Shown: positions 20,600-32,270, numbered from the stretch's first letter. The stretch: 64,000 nucleotides of DNA from Hydractinia symbiolongicarpus (GCF_029227915.1 NC_079876.1:28245828-28309827); one strand, 5' to 3'. Translations and numbers: made by a program. Notes: generated from the letters alone by a model not told the origin.

Positions 20600-20990
20600 A
20601 TTGAAAAATGATTATTTCAGCCTTAACAGTAATAATTTAATAACTGTGAAGCACCACTTGCTTTCATCCATTCATTGGTGGGTTTTAAATGAACCTTCAA
20701 GGCATTAATCACATAAATGTCTTCATCCTCTAGATAACTGATAAAAACACAATATGGATTTGGCTGACCTTGTCTCCACGAGTTATGGAGTTTATCAAAA
20801 GTAAACGTATAGTGATCATTAGTCTTAGTCATAAATTTTATATCCAGATAAATACCCAGCACCCTTAAAGCTGAAGTCAAAGCTAATAGCATTGTAAGTT
20901 TTAAGGACAATGATCTTATAGAGATTTGCCTGTTAATGTAATCTATGACCACCTGAACATCTCAAATAAAAGTGTGCTTTGGTTGAAGAG
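20600..20990 (-). pseudogene. DIRS-like tyrosine recombinase, N-terminal/core fragment
   Basis: The minus-strand frame contains SLSLKLTMLLALTSALR, YLDIKFMTKTNDHYTFTFDKLHNSWRQGQPNP and YLEDEDIYVINAL. This is the first half of the tyrosine recombinase found in DIRS-type retrotransposons (usually KLTMLLALTS..RA, then HK.W). The catalytic C-terminal HxxR and Tyr parts are missing before 20620. It belongs with the reverse transcriptase at 22166-22823 and the gag-like piece at 27899-28640. Confidence 0.7.
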
Positions 20991-21171
20991 GCTTGTCGAG
21001 TCATAGGAAATCCCAAATTTCCTTGACTATTTTTATCATAGTTCAATTTTTTGTTCCTCCCATTTTGAGGAGGTAAGTCAACGCTGTTATTTTGTCTGTT
21101 TGATTACGAACTGTTGCATATTGTTTTGTTTTGTGAAAACACAGAAGTGCTGTCTGGGACCACATACCTGC

Positions 21172-21712
21172 TACGGTAAATAATCAATTAAGCCCCAACT
21201 CCCAAATAAGACCCCTCTCCCAAACACATTTTGACAAATAAGCCCCCACTCCCAAATAAGCCCCCATGAGGGCTTATTTGAATTCACAGTAATTTCAATA
21301 TAGTTGATAGGGACTGAGAAAATACTACTATAAACAATTGATTAAATGGTATTTATTTCGCAGGTTGAGGTTTTAATAACACTCGTGGTTATAATATCCA
21401 ATTCAAAGTTAGGGTGTTTTTCCTTCTTTTTTTTTCAACTTGTCGAACAATATATGTCCGAATATCTTGCTACCTGTAAAAGCAACGTACTTTGCTGGAA
21501 CAACAAGTCCGACCTCCCTTTTTCTCTTTCCAACCATTATATTGAGGTCGGTTAGTGTTTGTTTTTATTATTATACTTTTAGAAAGATATGTTGTGTTTA
21601 TTAAAATCGTTGATTTTAGCACACTAGATTTTTGCATAATTTTATAAGTCCCCTCTTCCGAAACCCATTTTGACAAATAAGCCCCCGTGGGCTCAATCGA
21701 TCATTTACGGTA
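21172..21712. mobile_element. MITE-like element inside the DIRS-like retrotransposon
   Basis: Starts TACGGTAAATAATCAATTAA and ends with the imperfect complement (cgatcatttacggta), giving about 25-bp TIRs. Direct copies of 'ttttgacaaataagccccc' at 21230-21248 and 21668-21687 lie inside the two ends. About 541 bp with no coding capacity. DIRS-related text continues on both sides. Confidence 0.6.
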
Positions 21713-21779
21713 TCCTAGTCCCTTGACAACCTGCTCCACAACCTTTCAGGGAACCTTCTGTTTGTAACAAAATTCTGCA

Positions 21780-22823
21780 TTGTGATGTAGTTACTCCTAT
21801 TCTCTCTGTTTTTGGGGTTGCTTAAAGGAACGTCTATTGTACAATTTTAGAATGTTCACCCACCATAGACTCCTTCTTTACACTAAAATGACAGAAGATT
21901 TCGACACTATGTTGTTGAATTTGTTGTTGTTGTAGAAAGCGTGACGAGCTGACAGAACTGCTTATATGGTGAAAGACAGAACTCCTATTAGTTGAGTTAG
22001 CTCAGAACAGTAGTATCTCTTGCCTTGTACAAGCACTGTTTCTGTATTTTGGCAACTTTCTCCCATGTTAGATACACAGATATGGTTATCGAATTTACAG
22101 ACATTCCCAAGAACTCTATTTTCTAGGTTTGCTCCAAGATAGACTTTTTCAAATTTATTAAAAATCTAAAATTTTAACAGAAAAATCAATGTGTCTCGTG
22201 GCCTAAAGACCGTCCCAAAATTAGCATGTCGTCTAAGTAAATTACAATTTTTATCATTAAAAGACCAAGAACTGTCATGGGGATTTTCAATAACTTTGTG
22301 AAAATCCGTGGAGCTAGACCCAAGATTAAACAAAGCCAGAGGAATTCGTATAGGTTGCCTGACCAATAGGTTGCCTCACAATTTTTTTGGAAAAATTGTA
22401 CAGTGGAACACTGAAATAGGCATCTTTCATATTCAACTTTCACATCCAATTGTCTTGTGTAATAGGAATTTTAGTAAGTGCAAACCCTTCATTTTGAAGT
22501 TTTCGCGAGGAACAAATTTGTTTAAGTGCTTGATGTTAATTACTGATCGCTTTCCTCTATCCTTCCTTCTTTACTAAGAACAGATTGCTCAGAAACTTCC
22601 CCTATGTGGAAGCGACTTTTGAAATGGCTCCTTTTCTAAGCATGTCTTTCAATTCCTCTTGTATTAACTTTTTGTCCATTAGATTTCGAACAGGGGAATG
22701 AGGTACTTTTGACCGTGTTGGTTTTGAAATAAGGGATATTTTGAACTCCTGTATTACTGACAGGATATCTTTGTCCTGCGTTAAATTTTTCCATGTCGGA
22801 AGAAAATGTTCTTGGCGCCCTGC
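21780..22823 (-). pseudogene. DIRS-like reverse transcriptase and RNase H, decayed
   Basis: Minus-strand pieces occur in order. The RT start is EHFLPTWKNLTQDKDIL and LIQEELKDMLRKGAISK (22820-22602). Next come an NLYEFL...GLAPRIFTKLL block and the catalytic box IYLDDMLILG (22449-22220). Then RNase H-side text follows (EFLGMSVNSITISVYLTWEKV at about 22130-22060). Frameshifts separate them. YLDD with this neighbourhood is typical of DIRS/Ngaro-type pol. The gene is cut at its 5' side by the Harbinger derivative at 22827. Confidence 0.75.
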
Positions 22824-23099
22824 TAAAGGCTGCTTTCCACTTAGTTGGATCGGACCGGATTGGACTGGATTGGACCGGATTTTTTGGTCCACGCATGCGC
22901 AAATTGCGCACTTTTTGGGTCCAGAACGATCCAAAATGGATCTGAAAAAAGTTGAAAAACATTCAACTTTTCCCGGATCGATCTGGATCGATCCGGCTGG
23001 ATCGATGTTTAAGCCAATGAAGAACGAGTCTTTTTCTGGTCATGTGACTTTGAATTAATAAAGGCAGCCATTAGAGCGCTTATTCGAAAAAATGTCTAT

Positions 23100-23661
23100 A
23101 TTGAGAGAAGGAAATTTATTTGGTTAAGTAATGGTTAACCACGAAGAAATTTTGAACAGAATTTTAAATGGACGTGACAACAGGCATTTTAGATAATCTG
23201 CTTCTAAAAATTTTGTCCATATAGCATTACAAGTTTCACTGATTATTCTACGAACAATTGTTGGTCCTACACGATAACTACTTGCAATAGTAGCTTTTGC
23301 ATCACCCGTTACTTAATATATTATTTTTGACAAAAAGACGCTGGTCTGCAGATATGCTCCTGTCTCAGCGATGATTTCCTAATTAAGGGAGCAACGTATG
23401 ATAAAAGTTTTTCGTATTTATCAGGTAGCATGCGAAAATTTTTAAAAAAATACTCGTGGTCAAACAACCGCATATCATGAATAAGCAACTGATATTCTCC
23501 TTTTCGTTTGCGTTCTTGGAATATTTTTCGAACGCAAAATCTTTGTATTTGTTGTTCCTCTTTCTTTGCCGTATTCTTCTTTTAGCAAGCAAAAAGAGTA
23601 ACAATACTCGTACGTTTATAGCCGCAAACTTTTGCCGCTCATATAATTGATTGGAAATCAT
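23100..23661 (-). pseudogene. Harbinger transposase N-terminal fragment
   Basis: In shifted frames the minus strand reads IFQERKRKGEYQLLIHDMRL, then DHEYFFKNFRMLPDKYEKLL, VAPLIRKSSLRQ, and VTGDAKATIASSYRVGPTIV with ISETCNAIW. This is the conserved first half of fish- and cnidarian-type Harbinger transposases. The DDE half is absent. A Ginger1 element is inserted just upstream of its start. Confidence 0.75.
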
Positions 23662-23677
23662 TTTGGCGCCAGTCCGG

Positions 23678-23870
23678 TGTCGCGGAAAATAAGTACTCCC
23701 CTAAAAAAGTACTCCCCAGTATTTATTTCCGGGAAAAAGGTACTCCCAAGTATATATTTCCCAGGAAATTGATACTCCCGGGAGTACTCTTATTCTAGGA
23801 AATAAAGACTCCTTCGGGAAATAAGTACTTCCGGGAGTATAAATTTCCTAGGAAATAAGCACGCTTAAGA
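23678..23870. repeat. Left Ginger1 TIR and AGTACTCCC repeats
   Basis: Repeated aagtactccc motifs alternate with ttcctaggaaataa motifs. Several are palindromic (tactcccgggagta). The right counterpart is about 27690-27863. Confidence 0.8.
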
Positions 23871-25100
23871 CATGAAATAGAAATTGAGGGAATTAATTTT
23901 CGCTTATTTGCGGGTTTTCTTTGCCAAGATTTGAACCAGCGAAGTATATTATTTCGAAAAGTTCTTGAAAATTCTTCACAAACCCCTAGGAAAATAAAAG
24001 AAACTCGTCCCCAATAGGTCAAAACCAGGAAAATTAGCTCACGCAAAATGCAATTTTTCTGATTTTATTTTTTGACCGCGAAAATGGATTCCCCCTCTTA
24101 AGTCAGATTTTGTCAGACTTTTAGACCCCCCTCCCCTATGAAGGCTGCCGTCATATGTGAACGATCCCTAAGTACGAGGGTAAACTGAGCCTTGAAGTAT
24201 AGTTTTGACAATAATTATGAATTGTTATGAAAGCTATCACGTGATGTAAAAATATTTCGAAATTTTTTTGATGACGTCACGATTTGGGGAAGTTTTGGTA
24301 CTGCGAGAACAATTTGCGATAACTTTTGATCGAATATAAGCCGTCATTATTAATTTCTAGCGAAATTTTCGACTTTTCAGTCGTCTTGTTTTTTTTTTTG
24401 CCATAAACTTGTTTGTGACGAAAGTATTTAATTGATGGCAAAATCATTATGGGAAATGAAAGAATGAAAAAAGAGAAAAATGTTTTCTGTGAAGAATGAT
24501 TAGTGTTATCCGACATCACAAAAACTCAACATAATAAAGATAAAGAATAAAAGAAAAACGAAATAAAAACTACCTTAATGCATAATAATTGTTAAAATTT
24601 CGCAGTGTAAAAATCAAACAAGTTGCGAAAAAAATCAAAACTAAAGACAGATAAAAAAGGGAAATTTACAATCAAATCTTACTCTTTTTCAATTGTTGCT
24701 CTTTAGCTCAAAAAGGGGTGTTTTTCGGTATCTAAAAGCGTAAGTAAATTTTGGCATTTTAGCCTTCATTTCAATCAAAAAATGGTAAGTTAAGGTAAGT
24801 AAAAAACATATAAAATAATACAACAAATCTAGCGAATGGAAACGTACCGTAATTTCTATATGATTAGCCTTATCGTTTAAAATAGAAAAACGAAATAGAA
24901 ATTATTTTTTGTTTTGTTAATCAATTCGAAAATGTGTAGTTCCTGTTCTCAAAGACTTGCAATAAACCAAAACCAAATAAAAGTCTCTCTAGCTATAAAA
25001 CTATAAAAGGTAATGAAGAAAAGAAAAAATTCAATCAAGAAAAATAATCAACAAATATAAAAAATTATCAAAGATAAAACTAATGTCATTCAAAAGTAAA
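23871..25100. other. Non-coding 3' part of the Ginger1 element
   Basis: Very AT-rich with no recognised gene; short ORFs here show no domain. Confidence 0.5.
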
Positions 25101-27671
25101 TCAAATTTCGGACACCTTAGGGAAGGGTCTCAGTTTTTGTTCTTCCAGACATGATATCAAATGTGCTCGCATTCTATCAACAACAAATACAGCGTCAGAG
25201 GGTGACTTTCCGTCCAGAAGTTCAGCTGCAAACGCTATCGCGAAAAGGCCACAATTATAGGCATCAGGTTGCTTTTGTACTTCAACGAAAGAAATAATCT
25301 CTTTTCCAGTGAAGTAATTTTTGTATAAGGATTTGATTGATTTTTTCGGGGAGCGCGTTAGAAATTGATTCAAGCTGTCGCAAACTTGAACGCGACCATT
25401 AGAGCAAAAGCTGAGGATCCAGTGATTGCGACCATCATGAAGTAGTTGGATGTGCTCTTGGTTAACGGCTTCATATGGCTCAACATCTTTCTTTTGGGAA
25501 TTCAGGACTGTCTGGAACGTCAGAGGGGTTCCGATTTCTTGACAAATCAGCTTTTGAGCCGCATCCATTAGGTTGTCGTTCAACCAACTATCTTTAGAGA
25601 TCAAGATATCCTTATCTTTTTGTTTCAAGATATAGAGACGGTTACGAAGCCACTCGTTTGATTCGGTTTCGGGTAACTGGCTTGTTTTGGGAAACGATTT
25701 TCTCCAAAAGACACGATCAATTAGAAACCAGCTGTGCTTTTGCTTCTCAAGAATCAACCAAGCCGATTTCCAATTTTTGTGTGAGATTGCTTCACAGACA
25801 TCATCGATCGTGCCACTTCCTGAACCAAAATGTCGAGAAAGTTTGATTACACTCACTTTCACTTTGTTTCCATAGAATGGTAGCTTTTCCAGAAAATCAC
25901 TGTAGAAATCCAGGTAGACGGATGGCAAGAGGCTACTTCTTCTTGGTTGGATGATTGTTCGAAATCTGGAACAAGTATTTGCAATGGATTTGAAAGCACC
26001 AAAATCATGTTTAATTGAATATTCTAAAATCAAGACGACGATCTCAGTGGGAAGAAGATCAAAATAATATTTCTGTTTTTTACGTGAACTGAGATTGGTG
26101 TGGGTTGTTTCAGCTTCTGGTTCACCTTCGAACGATTTACCTTCGTCTCCAGACTCTTGCGGTTTACCTTCGTCTCCAAACTCTTGCGGTCCACCTTCGT
26201 GCGGTTCACCCTTGTCTCCAGACTCTTGCGGTTCACCTTTGTCTCCAGACTCTTGCGGTTGACCTTCGTCTCCAGACTCTTGCGGTTTACTGGTATCTTC
26301 AAACTCTTGCGGTTCACTTGCATAAAAAGGTTTTACGAGGGAAACATTATACTTTTTTTTCAATGTAACCCCTTTTGCATTACTGAGTTCACATAAGCCT
26401 CTTTTTGATATCGATGTTAGAGTGTATGGACCAACCCATTTGAATTTGAATTTCCCACCCTTTCGATCTTGTCGTTTCAGATCTTGAAGGAGTACTTGTG
26501 AGCCAATGGGTATGGTTGATTCAGGCTGACTGTGGCGTCTATTGTAATCTCTTTGTTGCTTCTTCTGGGCCTTTTCGATGTTTTCCCCTGCAATACAGTG
26601 TGATACTTCTCGTAGCTTCAAGCTCGAATTTAGGATATCTTTGAATGACTCAATGTCGAAAGGATCATCACATTTGCCAAGTTCTGCAGGTTCCTTGATC
26701 AAGTCGTACTTTACGTCAATGGGTAAAGTAGGGTGTCGATTATACAGTAAAAAGAAAGGCGAAAATTTTGTCGAAAAGTGAATACTTGCGCAGTGTGCAA
26801 AAAGAACACCATCGATAACATCTACCCATTTTGCTGGATTTTCTTCCAAGACTTTAATTAACGTATCTTTAATAGTCCGATTCTGCCGTTCGCACAATCC
26901 ATTGGCCTGAGGGTGGTAAGCTGAGGTCACCCTTTGGTCTGTCCCTGTCAGTTTAAGCAAGGCATCAGATACTTGGTTCACAAATTCTCTCCCTTGGTCG
27001 TTAATTTGTGTCTTAAAACAGCCATGACGACAGATCATTTCGTACAAAAATCTTGCTACAGTTGGGGCAGTTTTGTCTTGAACAGGTTTGGCTTCTGACC
27101 ATTTTGAAAAATAGTCAATCAATACAATCAAGTGTTTGTAGCCATTCATTTCGGGTAGATTGCATATATCCACCCCAACTTGTTGCATAACATTTGAATC
27201 GACATGGATACTTTAAAGTTCAGGTGAGATCTTCTTGACTATTTTCCCTTGTTTTTAGCATTTTTGACAAGTTCGAATATAGTTTTTAACATCATCGACC
27301 ATACCATGCCAATAAAATCTCTCGGATACTTTTTGGTAGGTCGAGTCGCGTCCTCTATGACCACTCATTGCCACTGACTCGACAGTTTCATTGATGCCCT
27401 CGTGTATGTCGTGAATGATGGCATTCTTTCTTTGATTTTCAAAAATAACTCTTCTGGTCCCTTTAAACGTCAGATGACCATCAACAATTGAAAAGTTTTT
27501 ACTCGATTTCCTAAAGTTACTTTTGTCTCCTTTTTTTTTTATATGAGCAGGGTACTGCCCATTTCTAATATAATTCTCAATATCTTGCAATTTCACATGC
27601 TTATTCGTCGACATGTTGATTAAAATTAAGAAGCTTGAATAACATAAACATTCGAATTTTTTCATACACAT
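25101..27671 (-). pseudogene. Ginger1 integrase-F-box-Ulp1 fusion protein with two in-frame stops
   Basis: One continuous minus-strand frame runs 27671 to 25101, broken only by TAA at 27255-27257 and TAA at 27213-27215. The first 138 codons contain an H2C2 integrase zinc finger (GHRGRD...YIRTCQKC). After the stops, 695 residues follow. They hold the integrase core with Asp7 (VGVDIC), Asp64 (NDQGREF) and Glu100 (GLCERQN), then a GPY/F motif (WVGPYTL, about 251-257). Next are acidic repeats of PQESGDEGK type (about 293-355), an F-box-like segment (LLPTEIVVLILEY...CSRFRTII, about 378-413) and a C48 Ulp1 protease (Trp535, His589, Asp604, Gln640, Cys646 in AYNCGLFA). Integrase would mobilise the element; Ulp1 would cut SUMO-like proteins; an F-box would recruit an SCF ligase. 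Both stops could be CAA-to-TAA changes. Confidence 0.8.
26105..26325. repeat. 27-bp coding tandem repeats in the Ginger1 linker
   Basis: About eight imperfect 27-bp units (such as cttgtctccagactcttgcg) encode the acidic nine-residue repeats between integrase and F-box. The length is a multiple of three, so copy number can change without frameshift. Confidence 0.85.
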
Positions 27672-27689
27672 GCAATGGAGAGTCTTCTT

Positions 27690-27863
27690 CTGGGAATGCT
27701 TTTTTCCTAGGAAAAAAGTACGCCGTAGCTTTAATCGGGGGAGTACTTATTTCCTAGAGGGAGTACTTTTTTTCCAGGATAAAAGTACTCCGGGAGTATT
27801 TATTCCTGGGAAATAAGTACTCCGGGAGTACTTTTTTTCAGGGAGTACTTATTTTCTGCTACA
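27690..27863. repeat. Right Ginger1 TIR and AGTACTCCC repeats
   Basis: Inverted counterpart of 23678-23870; it ends ...cttattttctgctaca before CCGG. Confidence 0.8.
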
Positions 27864-27898
27864 CCGGTCCGATCCAGCTAAGTGGAAGCCCAGCTTAA

Positions 27899-28640
27899 GG
27901 GAACAGATGGGATCTGCCAACCTGATAACAGAGTTTTTTATGGCAGGGTGAACTTGAGTGAGATCTTCTAAGTTCACTCAATTTTTAAAGTGGTAACAAC
28001 GTTTGATTGCAGAGAAAACGATCCTTTTCTAGTTTTAGAAAAGTAGGTACCTTTATAATGTGGTTTCCTTGGCTTGTAACTAGAATGCTTCCCCACCATT
28101 CTTCCTTAAATTGGAGGGCCACCAAGAAAGGGCTGCTTCTTCGGCCACCTTTTATTGCTGGTTGAAGGTTTCTCTGCTGGAACCATAACGTCCTGCTTGA
28201 TCGTCTTGTTAAGATCTACCATGTGGTCTCTGTATTTTTTCCAAAAAATTGTACCATCGTGCAGATTTTGTCTTTTAACGGTGTCTATGGTTATGCAGCC
28301 AAAAGGCTTGTTGTGGCGGTTAAGACATTCTTTCGACGTTCAAAGGTTAATCGGTTAATGCATTGACACACCATAGTGACTGTGTTTTCTAACGCTAAAG
28401 GCACTTCTTAAGAAGGGGGAAGATTTTTGTCATCTCTAGCAGTTCGCACTTGCTCCATTATCATCCAAACTTTGCATAGTGGGCCCATTATGTCACCCAC
28501 CTTGATTTGGACCTTCTTTAGGACTGTATCCATATCCAAGTCTTTATGGATGCTCCTTTCTAAGATTGCTGGATGAAGCCTCGGCTAAAACTTTTATTGC
28601 ATCCAGGTCTGGTAGCCTTTAACAACACTTGATTTGCTTG
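27899..28640 (-). pseudogene. DIRS-like gag region, decayed
   Basis: Minus-strand pieces in shifting frames read KDLDMDTVLKKVQIKVGDIM then GPLCKVWMIMEQVRTARDD, then INRLTFERRKNVL, and DHMVDLNKTIKQDV with WPKKQPFLGGPP. This is the gag-type ORF that precedes RT in DIRS elements (the part around 'GPL..LW' and 'R..L'). It continues the retrotransposon interrupted by the Harbinger/Ginger1 nest: reading 27899 on to 22823 restores the order gag, then RT. Confidence 0.6.
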
Positions 28641-31600
28641 AAAATCTTTTTTGAACTCACCCAAGGTAACACAAAGTATTAAAACTTGATTTTAGAAATT
28701 TCACAAAAAGGACCATCGATTTATCGAATCCGCAAATTTAATAATTGTGTGTTTACCCTTTTTTGTTTAAACTTGTTGAATTCAATTTGTCAATTTAAAT
28801 TTCAGAATTTGGATATTTTCAACTTTTTTCTCAAAAAGTTTCCCCTGAAAGAAATTTTAATTCGAGAATTCGAATTAAAAAAGGATAATAAACAATCAAA
28901 TATTTTGAATTCAATAGTCGATTTCAACAAAATAAATCCTGTTTTGTCCACAGGTTTCAAAATCATGTATTGCCTGCCTAATATGCTACTTGTTTAACAA
29001 AGATATCAAAAGCCAGCTTGAATAAATTTATATACACATTTATATATATAATATACGTTGTGCATGACATGGCATTGATTTGTATCCTGTTAATAAATTC
29101 CCTTTTTAAAGAGGCAAAGAGAGGTTAAAGAGACAATTAAACAAAATGGTGTTAATTCAGTTTATGACAAAATTGTATTCTTGTTTCTCATTTTTAAAAC
29201 GTACTTTCTTTTTTAGATCAGCTGTTATCAAACCATGCACCATCAGCTTTTTCAAAAAAATTTAACAAAAGAGTAAATTTGGAAGGCCTAAATAATAAAA
29301 TATTCAATTGCTTATTGCTGAATTGATTAACAGTGATCTATTTCATTATTCAAATTGAGCTCGTTCAGAAGTTATTATATTCAAATCGAAGCTTATACAT
29401 AACAAGATTTGTATTCTGAAATTTTCCGGATTTTCCTGATCCGTTTTAAAAATATCTAGATAAAATTTTAAGTATTATTTTAAAATATATATTGCTATGT
29501 AAAATTTTTTTTTTTTTTATGGAGTTGTCATTTCAAGTTAATTACAACAATAATTGAGAATGATTTATTTACCCATAATTCTCCGTTTTCAAGGTTTACT
29601 TCAAATTTTAAAATGTTAAGGCTAATGGCGGAAATCTTCAAGCCCCTGGGCTTCTTGTTGTTGTTTATTATTAAGGGTTTATTCGTAAACGCGTTTACAT
29701 TGCTGTGCATATGTTTATAATTTAAAACGGCTCTATTTTGTAATTTGTTCCCATATCTTTTTGTTCTTTTGCTATATTAAGTGCTTTTGTGATTTTAATG
29801 TTCATCGTATCTTTTAGTGGTTGATTCATTATTTTTAATCAAGTTGTTTTCGCTCTTCCTTGTGGCTTGTCGTAAGGTTGGTTGCATCGCGTATGTCATG
29901 GCTTTTTGTAGTGGTGTATTTTGCGCATTCTAAAAATTTTTATAAATATTTTTATAAAATACTTAATCTTATTGCTGTAGATGAAAAAAAGAACGCTAAT
30001 TCTAGGATCTATTCCAACATTATATGAAAGGTATTCCTTTTTCAAGGTATGGGAAAATATATTTGTTTGATCATCTAATCTATTTAGTTATATAAAGACC
30101 ATATTATATTAGAACACAAATTAATAAGGAAACCAGCAAGAATTTACAACAAGAATTAAAATCTTGTTGTATCAAAATCTTATATACATTATATTCTTTC
30201 TTAGTACATCAACCAAGCCAGAGCCTTCTCTAGAAAAGATTGGTTTAAAAGAAAATAGTACAATAATTATTGGCAAACACATATTTTAAAAGCCTTTTCA
30301 CAACTTTGTCACCGGAGTAATATCACTAAAGCTTCCAGAGAGTTAGAGTGTAGATTTATCTGCGAACTCAGTTAAAGGTGGGATGTGCGATAAAATTCAT
30401 TTCAGTGCACAGTGTGAAATATATATATTAACAATAGTCATTTATTATTCGAGGCTATACCTGGAGTCTTCCTGGTGATCACGAAATATATCGTACATAT
30501 AAACAAACAATCCAGAAATTTAATAAAAGTTATTTACACGTACAAATTCTGCCCTGGAGTTAATGATTTATCTCTAGTATATTCACACCACTTATATACA
30601 AATACAATCTGCATTGTTTACTGTTACAATTTAACAATAAAAAAATTTGCATGCAATGTGTGTGCGGCTAAAGAATCTCAAAAATTTCTAAAACGTTTCT
30701 TCCCAAACTTGGCTGTTCCAGAAAAGTTAAATGCACCGATTGCATCCCCAGAACAAGTTGTGCTAGTGCTTCTCAATGAACGTCAAACAATAAGTCCCTT
30801 AAAATTGAGAGCATGTCACTTAAACATAATATCCAATTGCTGCAAGAGAAATATCTAATTCTTCAGCCTCTGTTAGCTGAAAACTGGATGTTAAAAACCA
30901 TTATATCAAATACCAAAGCATCAACAATTTCTCCATTCATGAAATCCTTTTTCCGTTTAACCTTTTTGCTTGATAAAAAAATAAACGCTTCTTGATATTC
31001 CACGAGGAATGTGGCTAGCAGTTTTCCAACCAATGAAATAGTCTTCCTTTGTTTTTATTGCACACGAGGGTTAACCGATTTTGAAATTGCTTTTAGTTCA
31101 AATTTTTACCTTATCGGCAACCCTTGCAGTTAACCAACTTGTTTCTTTAATAGTTTCTGAATGCAGTGATAGTATCGAAATAGTAGGCCATTTTTCGCAG
31201 TCAAGTACAATTGACAAGTTTTAGATGGCATACAAAATAACACACGCTGTGATAGTTATAAAATAAACAACCAATGTATGCAGCCTTAAAATTCCATTTG
31301 AACGTAATCAAGTTCGAATTTGAATTCTTAATTCGAACGCTTCAAGATTCTGAAATAAGAAAAAAAGAACAATGAAGCAAAATAGACAATAAAATAAGGC
31401 GTGAAAAAAGGACCTGCGATCTTACTTGTCAGTTGTTGTTGTCAGTAAAACTTATTGAGCAGTTTCAGTTACGGTTTCATTTCCGGAGATTATTGTCTCA
31501 GAAACCGGTGATGTTAGGCGAGCAGAAGTTGAAAAACAAGTTGTGCAAAGAAAAAGTTGTTCCAGAAAAGGTTAAAATCAAAGTTGGCACCTAAAAGCAG

Positions 31601-31739
31601 CACTTAAAAGGTAATCCAGGATATACCCGAAGTATGATCTAAAACATCCTTCTGTCAATTTGTGAAAGTCAAAAATTAAAGACAAAAAATAGAATTCTTT
31701 TTTGAAATGGTCTGGTGATGGGCATTCCTAAGAAAGACA
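28641..31739. other. 3.1 kb of AT-rich DNA without a recognised gene
   Basis: The longest ORF (30475-30858 plus) contains KFACNVCAAKESQKFLKRFF and EQVVLVLLNERQ, which I cannot assign. AT dinucleotide runs lie at 29027-29056 and a T-run at 29506-29518. It may include the start of the DIRS-like element and the N-terminal part of the pogo-like relic. Confidence 0.4.
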
Positions 31740-32270
31740 AAAGCCATCATTATTGGAACACGCAGTGCGTAAACGGTGAGATCATGAAGAATGGTCATAG
31801 CGATTAGGACAGGTCAGTTGGTTATTTTTATTTTGTTGTTGTTTTGTGTTGTTTTTTTGTTTGTCTTTGTTATTTTCATTTTTACTATTTTCTTAAGAGT
31901 TTTAAAATCAAACGAACCTGACTTACTTAAGGAACATGGTAGTCATCTTGCGCTAACTAAAGATTTGGCGCACCATTTTCTGTCTGTGAAATAGGTTAAG
32001 AGGAAAGGGACAACTGGCAAGGTAGAGCAATCGAAAAACTTTTTGCGAGAAGAAAAATTTTCTTTTCAACTTGAAATTTCAAGAATAATATTTCTCTAAA
32101 CAAGTACACCTTTTGCTTGAAAGAAATAACAATCGTTCCCATCGAAGATGTGGATGAAAAGCGTCAGATTAAAACTACATTTACAGTGTCAAGCAGTGGA
32201 GTCTTCTTGCCAATCCAATTAATTTATTCGGAAAATGATTTTTTTCAAAATTTAAAAGGAGTCCATCATT
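31740..32270 (+). pseudogene. pogo/Tigger-like DDE transposase remnant
   Basis: Plus-strand fragments match the middle of pogo-type (Jerky/Tigger-like) transposases common in cnidarians: MVIAIRTG at 31791, VLKSNEPDLLKEHGSHLALT with KDLAHHFLSVK (31896-31990), then VKRKGTTGKVEQSKNFLREE, and after a frameshift VPIEDVDEKRQIKTTFTVSS with FLPIQLIY (32140-32230). A T- and G-rich insertion of about 85 bp splits the first block. The catalytic residues are not recovered. The first Asp should lie in the lost stretch near 32090-32135. Confidence 0.65.

Larger units (their letters stand above)
23678..27863. mobile_element. Ginger1 DNA transposon with CCGG target duplication
   Basis: CCGG occurs on both sides (23674-23677 and 27864-27867). 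The TIRs start TGTCGCGGAAAATAAGTACT on the left and TGTAGCAGAAAATAAGTACT on the right, followed by further AGTACTCCC repeats for about 150 bp at each end. CCGG targets, TGT ends and a Gypsy-type integrase are the published hallmarks of Ginger1. Length is 4186 bp. The only long gene is on the minus strand (25101-27671). Confidence 0.85.
22827..27895. mobile_element. PIF/Harbinger derivative inserted in the DIRS-like element
   Basis: The ends are inverted: AGGCTGCTTTCCACTTAGTT... on the left and the complement of AGCTGGGCTTCCACTTAGCT on the right, with TTCCACTTAG and TGGATCGGACCGG identical. The 3-bp TAA is repeated at 22824-22826 and 27896-27898, as expected for Harbinger (TWA targets). Interior GGATCGG/CCGGATC repeats at 22840-23005 resemble binding sites. 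Without the Ginger1 insertion it is about 0.88 kb and holds only the N-terminal half of a Harbinger transposase, so it is a deletion derivative. Confidence 0.75.

Noticed and set aside
26030-26396. Repetitive ORFs overlapping the Ginger1 linker on both strands
   Set aside because: They are shadows of the 27-bp coding repeats; the transposase frame explains them.
28686-28997. 103-codon plus-strand ORF
   Set aside because: It is Phe/Asn/Lys/Ile-rich as expected from AT-rich DNA, with no motif.
30475-30858. 127-codon plus ORF as a gene
   Set aside because: Part of it looks coding-like, but no family or exon partner could be named, so it is only mentioned within the anonymous region.
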